A stretch of 64,000 nucleotides of DNA, taken from contig CAKKRE010000003.1 in assembly GCA_919902505.1 (NCBI GenBank), positions 1 to 64,000 of the forward strand, read 5' to 3'. Origin of the DNA: Nitrospiraceae bacterium. GTDB taxonomy: Bacteria; Nitrospirota; Nitrospiria; Nitrospirales; Nitrospiraceae. The notes under the pieces were generated by a model. That model saw only the letters and a program-made list of their open reading frames with translations. It was not told where the DNA came from and searched no databases. Shown here piece by piece: positions 43,799 through 52,481 of the stretch. A program made the position numbers and the translations under genes. Each line of letters opens with the position of its first letter. Position 1 is the first letter of the stretch.

Positions 43799-45556
43799 AT
43801 GTACATCCTCGGCTTGGCCACAATGGGTGAAAGCGCCGCCGCCCTACTCAAGGACGGCCTGTTGATCGCCGCGGTGGAGGAAGAACGGTTCACGCGCGTC
43901 AAACACGAGGGCTGTTTTCCGATCCGCGCCATCGCCTTCTGCCTCGCCCAAGCCGGTATCACCCTGGCCGAGATCGACCATGTGGCGGTCTATTGGCAAC
44001 CGTTCCGCATCGGCGTCCGCGCCAAGGCCCTGCTGACGACGGCCTTCACCCATCCAACCACCTTCGCCGGCAAGGTAGGCCGGATACTCGAAGAACTGTC
44101 GCCCGCCGGCGGCGGACAGTCGTCGGCCAGCCAAGGCAGTTGGGCGGAACTCTTCCTGGTGCGTCGGCTCCTCACGCGGCACTTCGGCCCCTCGGCCGCC
44201 ATGATCCATTATCTCGATCACCATCGCTGCCACATGGCCAGCGCCTTCTTCGCTTCCCCCTTCGACGAGGCCACCATCATGGTGTTCGACGGCGCAGGCG
44301 AAGAGGCCGCCACCACCCTGGCGGTCGGCTCAGGCACGGCGTTGAGGGTGCTGAAGTCGATTCCCTGGCCTCATTCACTCGGTCATTTCTATTCGGCCAT
44401 GACTGGCTTTCTGGGTTTCACCATGCTGGATGGCGAGTACAAAATGATGGGCCTTGCCCCATACGGCAAGCCGGAACACCTCCCCTTTATCCGCCGCAAC
44501 CTACTCGTGACGGACAGGCCCGGCTCCTATCGCCTGAACCATGCGGCGCTCGATTACCACGCCGCACTTCGAGGTCGGTTTTCGCCCGCGCTCACGGAGA
44601 CCTTCGGGCAGCCAAGAGAGTGCGACGAATCTCCCTTCACGGAACGCCACCACCAGCTCGCGGCGAGCGCCCAAGCAGCCTTCGAAGATGTCGTCTTCGA
44701 TTTGGCATCTTGGGCCTTCGAGCAGGGAGGCCGACGCACCAACCTCTCGCTGGCCGGAGGCTGCGGGCTGAACTGCTCCGCAAACGGTCGATTGCTGCGC
44801 GAGGGTCCATTCACGCAGCTGTACGTCCCGCCGGCTCCGCATGACGCAGGTTGCGCAGTCGGCGCGGCGCTGCTCCTCTATCACGAGACGTTAGGACAAC
44901 CGCGACGGTTCACCATGACCCATGCCGCCTATGGACCGGCCTATGGGGATCAGGATATCGACCGGGCGCTGCGCGCAGCCGGTATTCACACGCAGCCGAT
45001 CGCCGACGAAGGAACGCTGCTCCGCAAGACGGTGGAGATCCTGACAGGCGGCGGCGTGGTGGGCTGGTTTCAGGGCGCGATGGAATTCGGCCCGCGCGCG
45101 CTGGGCTCCCGGTCGTTCCTGGCCGATCCGCGCAAGGATCAGATTCGGGACGCCCTCAATGTGAAGATCAAGAAGCGGGAACTCTTTCGACCGTTTGCTC
45201 CCTCAGTGAAGGAAGAAGCGGCGGCGGACTATTTCGAGGTAACCCAGCCCAGTCCGTTCATGAACCTCGCCGTGCCGGTCAGGCAAGACAAGCGCGCCAT
45301 CATTCCCGCCGTCACCCACATCGACGGGTCGGCCCGGGTGCAGACCGTAAATCGGGCAAGCAATGCGCGTTACTGGAATCTCCTCGACCGCTTCGAAAAA
45401 GAAACCGGCATTCCGGTGCTCTTGAATACATCCTTCAATATCCAGGAACCGATTGTCTGTACCCCCGAACAGGCCCTGGCGACATTTGCACGAAGCGGCG
45501 TGGACGCCCTGGTGATCGGGAACTATTTTATCGATCGTGCCATGCTCCCTGCATGA
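43799..45556 (+). CDS. Carbamoyltransferase (NodU/CmcH family), copy 2
   Basis: A 585-residue member of the family that carbamoylates hydroxyls using carbamoyl phosphate and ATP. Seen are YILGLATMGESAAALL, HHRCH (H141-H145) with MASAFFAS, DGAGEEAATT, LAGGCGLNC, and MEFGPRALGSRSFLADPR. LNTSFNIQEPIV closes the C-terminal domain. It is clearly divergent from the copy at 34160-35998, so the two probably act on different acceptors. The ATG at 43799 is 2 nt after the deacetylase stop; the open frame further upstream is a shadow. Confidence 0.93.
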   Translation: MYILGLATMGESAAALLKDGLLIAAVEEERFTRVKHEGCFPIRAIAFCLAQAGITLAEIDHVAVYWQPFRIGVRAKALLTTAFTHPTTFAGKVGRILEELSPAGGGQSSASQGSWAELFLVRRLLTRHFGPSAAMIHYLDHHRCHMASAFFASPFDEATIMVFDGAGEEAATTLAVGSGTALRVLKSIPWPHSLGHFYSAMTGFLGFTMLDGEYKMMGLAPYGKPEHLPFIRRNLLVTDRPGSYRLNHAALDYHAALRGRFSPALTETFGQPRECDESPFTERHHQLAASAQAAFEDVVFDLASWAFEQGGRRTNLSLAGGCGLNCSANGRLLREGPFTQLYVPPAPHDAGCAVGAALLLYHETLGQPRRFTMTHAAYGPAYGDQDIDRALRAAGIHTQPIADEGTLLRKTVEILTGGGVVGWFQGAMEFGPRALGSRSFLADPRKDQIRDALNVKIKKRELFRPFAPSVKEEAAADYFEVTQPSPFMNLAVPVRQDKRAIIPAVTHIDGSARVQTVNRASNARYWNLLDRFEKETGIPVLLNTSFNIQEPIVCTPEQALATFARSGVDALVIGNYFIDRAMLPA

Positions 45557-46064
45557 ATCCGATCTCCCTGCGACCGATCCACACAGTTGCCCTCCGGCTC
45601 GCTCAACCACACAAGCCCGGCAACACTGGAAGGGACGAAACCCATGGATGCCCTGCACACTTTGCTTTCTCTGAAGGGAACGCGTAGGGTAAGAGCGTAC
45701 ATCTCATTCTCACATGCCCTCTCATTTGCCTGCGGCCTGCCACCGCCGACAACGCTCGAAAGGCGGCTCCCCGTGCTGACGTGTCCACACAAAATCCCGG
45801 GCGACTCAGGTGCCGCAACTGTCCTGTTGTCATCCCCTCGAATTCAGCCTCCGTTGCATCGAGTCTTTCCTTAGAAACCACCGGGCAATCTGGGCCAGGC
45901 ATCCACGAGAAGCGGGACTCAGCGCGCAAGCCCTTCACATCGAAACTTGGACTTGCCGGGCAAGCAGCGCAAGGTAGAACGCGCAGGGGCCCGCCGGCGA
46001 TTACCCGACAGAACCACTGACACGTACACAAGCGTTCGATCCGGTTACTACCTGGAGGTGTTGT
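45557..46064 (+). other. Stretch of about 500 bp without a convincing gene
   Basis: Short open frames exist on both strands, but none has a ribosome-binding site, signal peptide or recognisable motif. GGAAGGGACG followed by AAACCC near 45630 faintly recalls the core of cyclic di-GMP riboswitches, but the second hairpin and tetraloop receptor are missing. The region is likely non-coding leader or spacer. Confidence 0.5.
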
Positions 46065-46553
46065 ATGAATGGAAGAACAGTTGCGCACAGTTCACTCTGG
46101 GTACTGCTCATCAGCGGCTTTTTGGGCTGTGCCGGCGCGGGGCCATTTGTCACGCTGCCGAGCAGCGCTTTTTTTGAGACCGACGTAAAGGAGCGGGAGG
46201 CATTGCAGGTGGTGGGCCGCACCCAGGAAGCGCGGCGGGCGAATTGCCAACAGAACGCCAGCTGTGAGGAGGTGACGTACCTCAGGGGCTTGGTCGCGTT
46301 ATTCGAGAACCGCGAGGATGCGATCCACGCCTTCCAAGAATTGCGCACCACCGTGCCAAACGGTCGCTATGCCGCCTCCAGCACTCGCTGGCTCACCCTG
46401 CTGCAGGGCGGTCAGCCGGCATCCGTCAGGCACGAGCCGCTGTTCATGCAACTGAGACAGGAGATTCTCCATGGCCTGCTGGATCCGGACACCCTTGCCG
46501 CAAGCAGGAAATTGAAAGAGCAGGAACGGCGGATCGCGGAAGTGCGACCTTAA
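46065..46553 (+). CDS. Small helical lipoprotein of unknown function
   Basis: A strong ribosome-binding site (GGAGGT) precedes the ATG. The signal peptide ends in the lipobox GFLGC (Cys about 22). The mature part of about 140 residues is helical, with a TPR-like stretch (VTYLRGLVALFENREDAIHAFQEL) and a charged end (SRKLKEQERRIAEV). It resembles small lipoproteins of the QseG/YfhG type in size and composition, but I see no sequence proof. No histidine kinase or regulator lies beside it, so it appears to be monocistronic. Confidence 0.72.
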   Translation: MNGRTVAHSSLWVLLISGFLGCAGAGPFVTLPSSAFFETDVKEREALQVVGRTQEARRANCQQNASCEEVTYLRGLVALFENREDAIHAFQELRTTVPNGRYAASSTRWLTLLQGGQPASVRHEPLFMQLRQEILHGLLDPDTLAASRKLKEQERRIAEVRP

Positions 46554-46655
46554 TCCTTCTGTGTCAGATCATACCAGGCAGCGGGGGAACAGGAGAATTC
46601 CAGCGGCACATGCAGAAGGGACGTACATTTCTTCGAAGGACTGACTGGCTCTGTT

Positions 46656-46731
46656 TGGAGGCGCCGGGCGGGTTCGAACCGCCGCATCGCAGTTTTGCAG
46701 ACTGCTCCCTTAGCCACTTGGGTACGGCGCC
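46656..46731 (-). tRNA. tRNA-Cys (anticodon GCA)
   Basis: On the minus strand a 76-nt cloverleaf begins with acceptor GGCGCCG, pairing with CGGCGCC near the end. The anticodon stem GCAGT/ACTGC encloses CTGCAAA, giving anticodon GCA. The T arm has GGTTCGAACCC, the discriminator is T (U), and CCA is encoded. Confidence 0.95.
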
Positions 46732-46740
46732 ACGGATCGG

Positions 46741-46770
46741 ATTATAGAAGGGGGAGCTTCAGGAACTCAA
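46741..46770 (-). promoter_or_regulatory. Putative promoter of tRNA-Cys
   Basis: On the minus strand a perfect TATAAT (46741-46746) lies about 10 bp before the tRNA 5' end, with TTGAGT (46765-46770) 18 bp further upstream. Confidence 0.6.
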
Positions 46771-46833
46771 CCGGCAAGAGCAGCGAAACGCAGGAATATT
46801 CTGAACATGGTCCGCCCGAACAAAATCTGTTGT

Positions 46834-48039
46834 TTAGCGTTTCGTCGGCAGCACGGGAATATCGCGGACGATAGTCGAATGTTCATCCGGGGCATGACCG
46901 ATCAGCTCCCACCCAGGCTCCGCCTGCCCATCGGAAGCACCAGTCGTTTCGTGAGACACACCGGCCGCTTCGGCTTCTTTTTCTTTGGCCAATAGTTCGA
47001 CTTCGTGAATCAGCGTGTCCATGAGTTCTTCAATGGGCACCTTTCGCATCAGCTTGCCCTTTTTGAAGAGAATGCCTTTGCCTTCTCCACCGGCAATGCC
47101 GATATCCGCTTCTTTACCTTCCCCGATGCCGTTCACGACACAGCCAAGCACGGAGACGTTCAGCGGCGTCTTAATATGGCCAAGCTTCTTTTCCAGCTCA
47201 TTCGCCATGCGCACCACATCGATCTCAACCCGGCCGCAGGTCGGGCAGGCAATGACATTGATGCCGCGATGGCGCAACTCCAGCGACTTGAGAATCTCGA
47301 ACCCGACTTTGACTTCCTCCACCGGATCAGCCGCCAATGAGACTCGGAGGGTGTCACCGATACCTTGCGACAAGAGCCAGCCGAGGCCGATCGCGGACTT
47401 CACCGCGCCCGTCATGGCCGTACCGGCTTCTGTGATTCCGATATGCAGGGGATAATTGGACTGGGTGGAGAACAAATAGTAGGCGTCGATGGCATGGTGC
47501 ACGTCGGAGGCCTTGAGCGACACCTTCATATTGGTGAAGCCCTCGTCTTCCAACGCATGGACGGCATTCAATGCCGACTCAGACAGGGCTTCGGGAGAAG
47601 GCCAACCATACTTGTCCAATAGCGGGCGTTCCAGCGAGCCGCCATTGACCCCCACACGCAAGGGAATGCCCCGCTCATTGACAGCCTTGATGACTTCCTG
47701 CACCTTCCACCAAGCGCCGATGTTGCCGGGATTGATGCGGACACAATCGACGACTTCGGCCGCCTTAAGGGCGAGGCGATGGTCGAAGTGAATGTCGGCG
47801 ATCAGCGGAACCGTCATCGCGGCTTTGATCTGAGGAAGGGCAGCTGCCGCCGCCTCATCAGGAACGGCGACCCGGATGATTTCACATCCGGCCTCCTCCA
47901 GCTGACGGATTTGAGCCACCGTGGCGTTCACATCGCGCGTATCTGTCGAACACATCGACTGGACTGAAATCGGCGCATCTCCGCCGATCTTGACCGATCC
48001 CGCCTGAATCTGCCGCGTCTTTTTTCTCGTGATATGCAT
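46834..48039 (-). CDS. ispG: 4-hydroxy-3-methylbut-2-en-1-yl diphosphate synthase IspG (GcpE)
   Basis: IspG converts MEcPP into HMBPP, the penultimate step of the MEP isoprenoid pathway, in the cytoplasm. The TIM-barrel begins with SVQSMCSTDTRDV. NPGNIG, VNGGSLE, and the GITEAGTA segment are conserved. The 4Fe-4S ligands are CPTCGR and the Cys in VLGCVVNGIGEGKEADIGIAGG. About 400 residues with the bacterial two-domain layout is normal; the extra C-terminal 50 residues are variable. It follows dxs by about 45 bp in the same direction, so the two MEP enzymes share an operon that feeds hopanoid and quinone synthesis. Confidence 0.96.
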   Translation of the reverse strand: MHITRKKTRQIQAGSVKIGGDAPISVQSMCSTDTRDVNATVAQIRQLEEAGCEIIRVAVPDEAAAAALPQIKAAMTVPLIADIHFDHRLALKAAEVVDCVRINPGNIGAWWKVQEVIKAVNERGIPLRVGVNGGSLERPLLDKYGWPSPEALSESALNAVHALEDEGFTNMKVSLKASDVHHAIDAYYLFSTQSNYPLHIGITEAGTAMTGAVKSAIGLGWLLSQGIGDTLRVSLAADPVEEVKVGFEILKSLELRHRGINVIACPTCGRVEIDVVRMANELEKKLGHIKTPLNVSVLGCVVNGIGEGKEADIGIAGGEGKGILFKKGKLMRKVPIEELMDTLIHEVELLAKEKEAEAAGVSHETTGASDGQAEPGWELIGHAPDEHSTIVRDIPVLPTKR

Positions 48040-48083
48040 CAGCTTCTCAGCGTATGTCCTGTTTCGGTGCGCCCCGACGTCAA

Positions 48084-50030
48084 CTAGCTGCCCTGCTCAT
48101 CGCCGTGCGGCAAACTCCCCACCAGCGACGCCAACCGGGCGGCATCATCCGTGGCTACACTGGCCCCGAACAACGCCTTCACGTTGCTATAAATTCCGTC
48201 GGCCGTCAGGCCATACCGTTCGCGCAGCAAGTCTTGCGGACCCTGCTCGATGTACCAATCGGGAAGGCCGATCATCTTCGTTCTGAGATTCGTGATACCT
48301 TCTTCGGACAGGGCTTCCAAAACGGCGGAACCGAATCCACCCATCTTGCAGCCTTCTTCGACGGTCACCAGGCAGCGCACGTTCTTCGCCGTCTTGATGA
48401 TCAGCTCCGTGTCCAGGGGCTTCACGAAACGGGCGTTGACCACCGCGGCGGAGATCCCCTCCTGCGCCAACCGTTCGGCCGCCTTCATGGCGGGCCAGAC
48501 GGTGACTCCGATCGCCACAATCGCCACATCCGTGCCTTCCCGCAACAACTCGCCCTTGCCGATCGGCAACGCCGTCGGTTCGGGATCCATCGGCACCCCG
48601 AGACTCACGCCGCGCGCGTACCGCACCGAGGCGGGCCCATCATGCGTCACACAGGTCTTCATCATGTGCTGCAGCTCGTTTTCGTCCTTCGGTGCCGCCA
48701 CCACCATGTTCGGGACATGGCGCAAAAAGGCAAAATCGAATGCGCCGTGGTGTGTCGTGCCATCCTCGGCCACCAGGCCGCCCCGGTCGATGCAGAAGGT
48801 CACCGGTAAATTCTGGGTGGCCACATCGTGCACCACCTGATCATAGGCCCGCTGCAAGAATGTGGAATAGAGCGCGACCACCGGCTTCATGCCCTGCGTC
48901 GCCATACCGGCGGCAAAGGTGACGGCATGTTGCTCGGCGATACCCACGTCATAAATCCGATCCGGGAACACCTTCTCAAACGCATTGAGACCCGTGCCTT
49001 CGCACATGGCGGCGGTAATGGCCACGATCCGCTTGTCCTGATGAGCGACTTTGATCAGCGCATCGATCGCCATACTCGTATAGCTGGGGCGCGATGCTTT
49101 CTTGGCAGGCACACCCGTTTCACGCACGAAGGGCGGACAGGCATGGAACCAGACCGGATTATCCATCGCCGCCTGATAGCCCAAGCCCTTCTTCGTGATC
49201 ACATGCAGCAGGACCGGGCCCTTCATTTTCAGCACGTTCTCCAAGGTCGGCAGCAGGTGCTCGAAATTATGCCCATCGATCGGTCCGGCGTACTGGAAGC
49301 CCAACTCCTCAAACAACAGACCCGGAAGAATCGCCCCCTTGGCCAATTCCTCAGCCCGTCGGGCGATTTTCTGCACCTCAAGGCCGATGTGGGGAATCTT
49401 CCGCAGGAGTTGGCCGGTTTCTTCCCGCATACGCGCGTAGAATTCGCCGGTGAAGGTCCGGTTCAGGTAGGCCGAAATCGCCCCGACGTTCTTCGAGATG
49501 GACATCTGGTTGTCGTTCAGGACGACGATGAAATCCTTGTTGGTGCCGCCGGCATGGTGCAACCCTTCGAGGGTCATCCCGGCCGTCATGGCGCCGTCAC
49601 CGACCACGCAGACGACTTTGTGTTTTTCGTTCCGCTGCTCGCGCGCCTCCACCATGCCGAATGCGGCGGAGACTCCGGTGCCGGCATGCCCGGCATTGAA
49701 GGTATCGTAGACACTCTCTTCACGCTTACAGAACCCGCTCAACCCGCCGTACTGCCGGAGCGTATGGAACTGCTCCCGGCGTCCGGTCAGCAGTTTGTGG
49801 GTATAGGCCTGATTGCTGGTATCCCACACAATCTTGTCTTTCGGCGTATCCAGGAGATATTGCAGCGCGACCGTCAGCTCCACCACACCCAGATTGGAGG
49901 CCAGGTGCCCGCCGACATTCGAAACCACCGTCAGGATCTGCTCACGGATCTCCTGGCACAGTTCCGGAAACTGCTCAGGGGAGAGGCGTTTCAAATCAAC
50001 GGGACTGTGGATATTTTTCAGCAGAGACAT
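48084..50030 (-). CDS. dxs: 1-deoxy-D-xylulose-5-phosphate synthase Dxs
   Basis: Dxs condenses pyruvate and glyceraldehyde 3-phosphate, the entry step of the MEP pathway. ThDP-binding GDGAMTAGMTLEGLHHAG and the downstream LNDNQMSIS are present. So are DTSNQAYTHKLLTGR with the catalytic His, DVGIAEQHAVTFAAGMA with the Glu activating ThDP, and DRGGLVAEDGTTHHGAFD. The 648-residue length is normal. AAGGAG before the ATG at 50030 supports the start. It is the first gene of the dxs-ispG pair and lies downstream of the hopanoid/transport cluster. Confidence 0.97.
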   Translation of the reverse strand: MSLLKNIHSPVDLKRLSPEQFPELCQEIREQILTVVSNVGGHLASNLGVVELTVALQYLLDTPKDKIVWDTSNQAYTHKLLTGRREQFHTLRQYGGLSGFCKREESVYDTFNAGHAGTGVSAAFGMVEAREQRNEKHKVVCVVGDGAMTAGMTLEGLHHAGGTNKDFIVVLNDNQMSISKNVGAISAYLNRTFTGEFYARMREETGQLLRKIPHIGLEVQKIARRAEELAKGAILPGLLFEELGFQYAGPIDGHNFEHLLPTLENVLKMKGPVLLHVITKKGLGYQAAMDNPVWFHACPPFVRETGVPAKKASRPSYTSMAIDALIKVAHQDKRIVAITAAMCEGTGLNAFEKVFPDRIYDVGIAEQHAVTFAAGMATQGMKPVVALYSTFLQRAYDQVVHDVATQNLPVTFCIDRGGLVAEDGTTHHGAFDFAFLRHVPNMVVAAPKDENELQHMMKTCVTHDGPASVRYARGVSLGVPMDPEPTALPIGKGELLREGTDVAIVAIGVTVWPAMKAAERLAQEGISAAVVNARFVKPLDTELIIKTAKNVRCLVTVEEGCKMGGFGSAVLEALSEEGITNLRTKMIGLPDWYIEQGPQDLLRERYGLTADGIYSNVKALFGASVATDDAARLASLVGSLPHGDEQGS

Positions 50031-50155
50031 TGCACAATCTCCTTGTCAAATGATGACAATTGGGCGCAGGCATTCATTCAGTGGGAACAAGTCGTATAGA
50101 GAAGGTCGCGACGAAGCAGCGAAGAAGTTTCGTACAATCGGCTCATCCTCACATA

Positions 50156-50172
50156 TGACACTGCCTGTGTCA
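50156..50172. promoter_or_regulatory. Palindrome upstream of dxs overlapping a -35-like element
   Basis: TGACAC (50156-50161) and GTGTCA (50167-50172) form a perfect 6-bp inverted repeat with 5-bp spacing. On the minus strand it begins with TTGACA, a perfect -35 element, but the -10 (GAGGAT) is weak. It could be an operator or simply promoter sequence. Confidence 0.35.
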
Positions 50173-50212
50173 AGATTTCGCCTTCCCCCGCACCAAAAAC
50201 TTCGCACTCGGA

Positions 50213-51241
50213 CTATGACCGGAACCGGTAGGTGAGGACGGTGGAGAGGGTAAAATCCGCCGCACTCCCGGTGATGAAATCCAGATTCTCCACTCCATAC
50301 AGCTGCCAGAGCAGACCGGGAAGGATTCGATAACTCACCCCCAGCACCGACTCCGTCACGCCCTTATCCAGCACTTGCGTTCCCGTCCCATGAAACGGCG
50401 GAGAATAATAATCGAACTGTGCCGTGATCGAAAAGTTTTCCGTCCAGAGATATTCCACGGCGGCCAACCCGCTCACCACCGGCTGGAGCCCCAACCCGGC
50501 TATCCGTCCCGTGGGAAATACCCCGTTAAGATTCGCGTACAGGATCCAGTTACCCGCGAACTTCTTATCCAGCGCCAAGCCGATGCCGGCATCAGGATGC
50601 CCGCTGCCGAACATTTCGCCGGTGTCTCCGGTCGGAGCCTTGACCCCGACCCGGACTGACAGGGCTGGAAGGCTCGAGGTTTCTTTGAGAATCTGGTACT
50701 TGCCGTAAAACGAGATGTCTCCCAATCCAGTCGCGCCTTCGGATCCCTGAAACAGCGTGCGGGCACCGTTCGCAATATTAAACGCGTACCCGGTCTCTCG
50801 CTGAGCCTTGCGCGGCGGCGCCACGCCGGTCGTGCCTCGTTCCACCCCGATGATCGCCCCCTCCATGAAACCACGGTACCGATGATAGCCGGGAATCTCC
50901 GCGCCCAGCTCTAGGCGATCCGTGAGGCCATACCGAAGAAAGAGTCCGGTTCGCACCGTTTCGAACTTCATCGAGACGTCAGCTTGCTCCTCCTGGTCCC
51001 TGGCAATACTGGCCGTATTCGCCACCTCCAGGCGCACATCGAAATCACCCTTGCGAAGCACTGTCGCCCGCTCGCCCGGCATGGCCAGGACCAGTTGATC
51101 CAGCGCTTGAAAGTTTCTGACTGGAAACGGACCGAAGCCTTCCGCTCCGGCAGCACGCGGAAGGACGCTCAGGAGCGCAAAGAGGCAAAAACAATGAATG
51201 GTGTACCGCAAGAGCAACCCCGGCCGTTCACTCACCGGCAC
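50213..51241 (-). CDS. DUF3187-type outer-membrane protein
   Basis: A signal peptide ends in AAGAE, followed by GFGPFPVRNFQALDQLVLAMPGE, the typical opening of DUF3187 proteins. The rest is a beta-barrel with strand pairs such as LFLRYGLTDRLELGAEIPGY and LSVRVGVKAPTGD, ending STVLTYRFRS. The family's function is unknown. The GTG start immediately follows the stop codon of the Omp85 gene without a gap, so the two are translationally coupled and belong to the same lipid-transport cluster. Confidence 0.8.
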   Translation of the reverse strand: MPVSERPGLLLRYTIHCFCLFALLSVLPRAAGAEGFGPFPVRNFQALDQLVLAMPGERATVLRKGDFDVRLEVANTASIARDQEEQADVSMKFETVRTGLFLRYGLTDRLELGAEIPGYHRYRGFMEGAIIGVERGTTGVAPPRKAQRETGYAFNIANGARTLFQGSEGATGLGDISFYGKYQILKETSSLPALSVRVGVKAPTGDTGEMFGSGHPDAGIGLALDKKFAGNWILYANLNGVFPTGRIAGLGLQPVVSGLAAVEYLWTENFSITAQFDYYSPPFHGTGTQVLDKGVTESVLGVSYRILPGLLWQLYGVENLDFITGSAADFTLSTVLTYRFRS

Positions 51242-52447
51242 TTAGTAAGGAAAGTCTAACCCCGCGAAGACCGCTCCACCCTCGCGACTGTACCCGTAAT
51301 CTACCCGGCCGACGACATTGGGACGAACGATGGCGCGAAACCCCAGCCCCGGCGTCATCCGGTAATCTTGAAAGCTGACGTCTTTGAACGAGTTGAAGAC
51401 CTGCCCCGTGTCGAGAAACGGCGCCACCTCGAAATCCGCAGTCACCCCGGCCAGTTTCGTCCTCAAGATGTGAATTCGCTCTTCGATGCTGAAGGCAATC
51501 AGATGTTTGTCGATGTACCGGTCCAACCCGAACCCGCGCAGATTGTTCTGCCCCCCGAGCGAGGACTGTTCGAAAAACGGTACCTGGGACCCGATGGTCG
51601 CCTGCAAGTCGGCACGGACGACCAGAATGGCGCGCTTGGACTCGCTGGGGAACAATTTCTTGACTTCGAGTTCGTATCGCGAATAGACCGGGTGGTCGCC
51701 GTTTTTCACATTTTGATTCAGTTCGGCATAGGCGGTGATGGCCACGCCGTCGGTCGGGGAGACCAAGCTGTCACGGGTATCGTAATAAAACGAGGCGCGG
51801 TGGCCCACGATGATGGACTCGCCTTGAATACCGTCAACCGTGGGGAATTGTTCGACCGAAAAGGGCAGATCGATCGCTCCTCGCTGGAGCTGCACCTGCC
51901 GGACCCGCTGCCCGACAGAAATCTGCGTCACTTCATTCGCGTAGAGACCGAGCCGCCAGTAGGCGCGCGCTTCCCTGGCCGTATAGTTGGACTCGGCGGC
52001 CTGGGTCGTCGCCTGGCCGAGGCCGAAAAACCGTGAGGTCGCGTTCTTAAAAAAGGTGCCGCCGAAATTGAGCGAATATTGCCCGTTTCCGAATGCCGGA
52101 TCGACATAATCGAACAACACCTTGCGTTCGATCCGTTCGGTCAACGAGGCGATGAATCGCATCTGTCGTCCACCCGGATCGTACTTGAACAGATTGAAGA
52201 CCCCGCGTGTCCCCACGATGGAGTTCTGAATGAGCATGGGCGCCATCAGATACTTCAGCTCTCCGTCCGGATCCGCAATCAGGATCGGCGCGATCAAGCC
52301 GGCGTCGTTGCCGTCGTTCCGGCTGGTCGAGACGGAGGGAACCGGGAAAATCTGTGTGTCGGCCCCTGCCGGAGCCGGAAGGCTCAGGAGCAGAAGGCCG
52401 GCCAGCGCCAGACAGCTTCGAATCGACGACAAATAATGACACTGCAT
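51242..52447 (-). CDS. Omp85-superfamily outer-membrane barrel lacking POTRA domains
   Basis: A signal peptide ends in AGAD. Then only about 45 residues precede the 16-stranded bacterial surface antigen barrel, so no POTRA repeats fit in the 401 residues; this is the noNterm type. Barrel hallmarks are YYDTRDSLVSPTDGVAITAYAEL and the lid-lock segment GGQNNLRGFG, followed by SIEERIHI. The chain ends in FAGLDFPY, with a terminal aromatic residue. BamA and TamA insert proteins; the POTRA-less forms are uncharacterised or linked to lipid handling. Here it is encoded between the MlaC-like protein and DUF3187, suggesting an outer-membrane partner of the Mla system (inference). Confidence 0.85.
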   Translation of the reverse strand: MQCHYLSSIRSCLALAGLLLLSLPAPAGADTQIFPVPSVSTSRNDGNDAGLIAPILIADPDGELKYLMAPMLIQNSIVGTRGVFNLFKYDPGGRQMRFIASLTERIERKVLFDYVDPAFGNGQYSLNFGGTFFKNATSRFFGLGQATTQAAESNYTAREARAYWRLGLYANEVTQISVGQRVRQVQLQRGAIDLPFSVEQFPTVDGIQGESIIVGHRASFYYDTRDSLVSPTDGVAITAYAELNQNVKNGDHPVYSRYELEVKKLFPSESKRAILVVRADLQATIGSQVPFFEQSSLGGQNNLRGFGLDRYIDKHLIAFSIEERIHILRTKLAGVTADFEVAPFLDTGQVFNSFKDVSFQDYRMTPGLGFRAIVRPNVVGRVDYGYSREGGAVFAGLDFPY

Positions 52448-52481
52448 GGCGCTCGCCGGAATCGCTCGCTTCCTACCGGAC

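Noticed and set aside
45620-45700. Sequence faintly like a cyclic di-GMP-I riboswitch core
   Set aside because: Only a short GGGACG-AAACCC resemblance exists; the second stem and tetraloop receptor are missing.
45603-46088. Minus-strand open frame of 161 codons in the 45.6-46.1 kb gap
   Set aside because: It has no ribosome-binding site or motif, and it overlaps the ribosome-binding site and start of the lipoprotein gene on the other strand.
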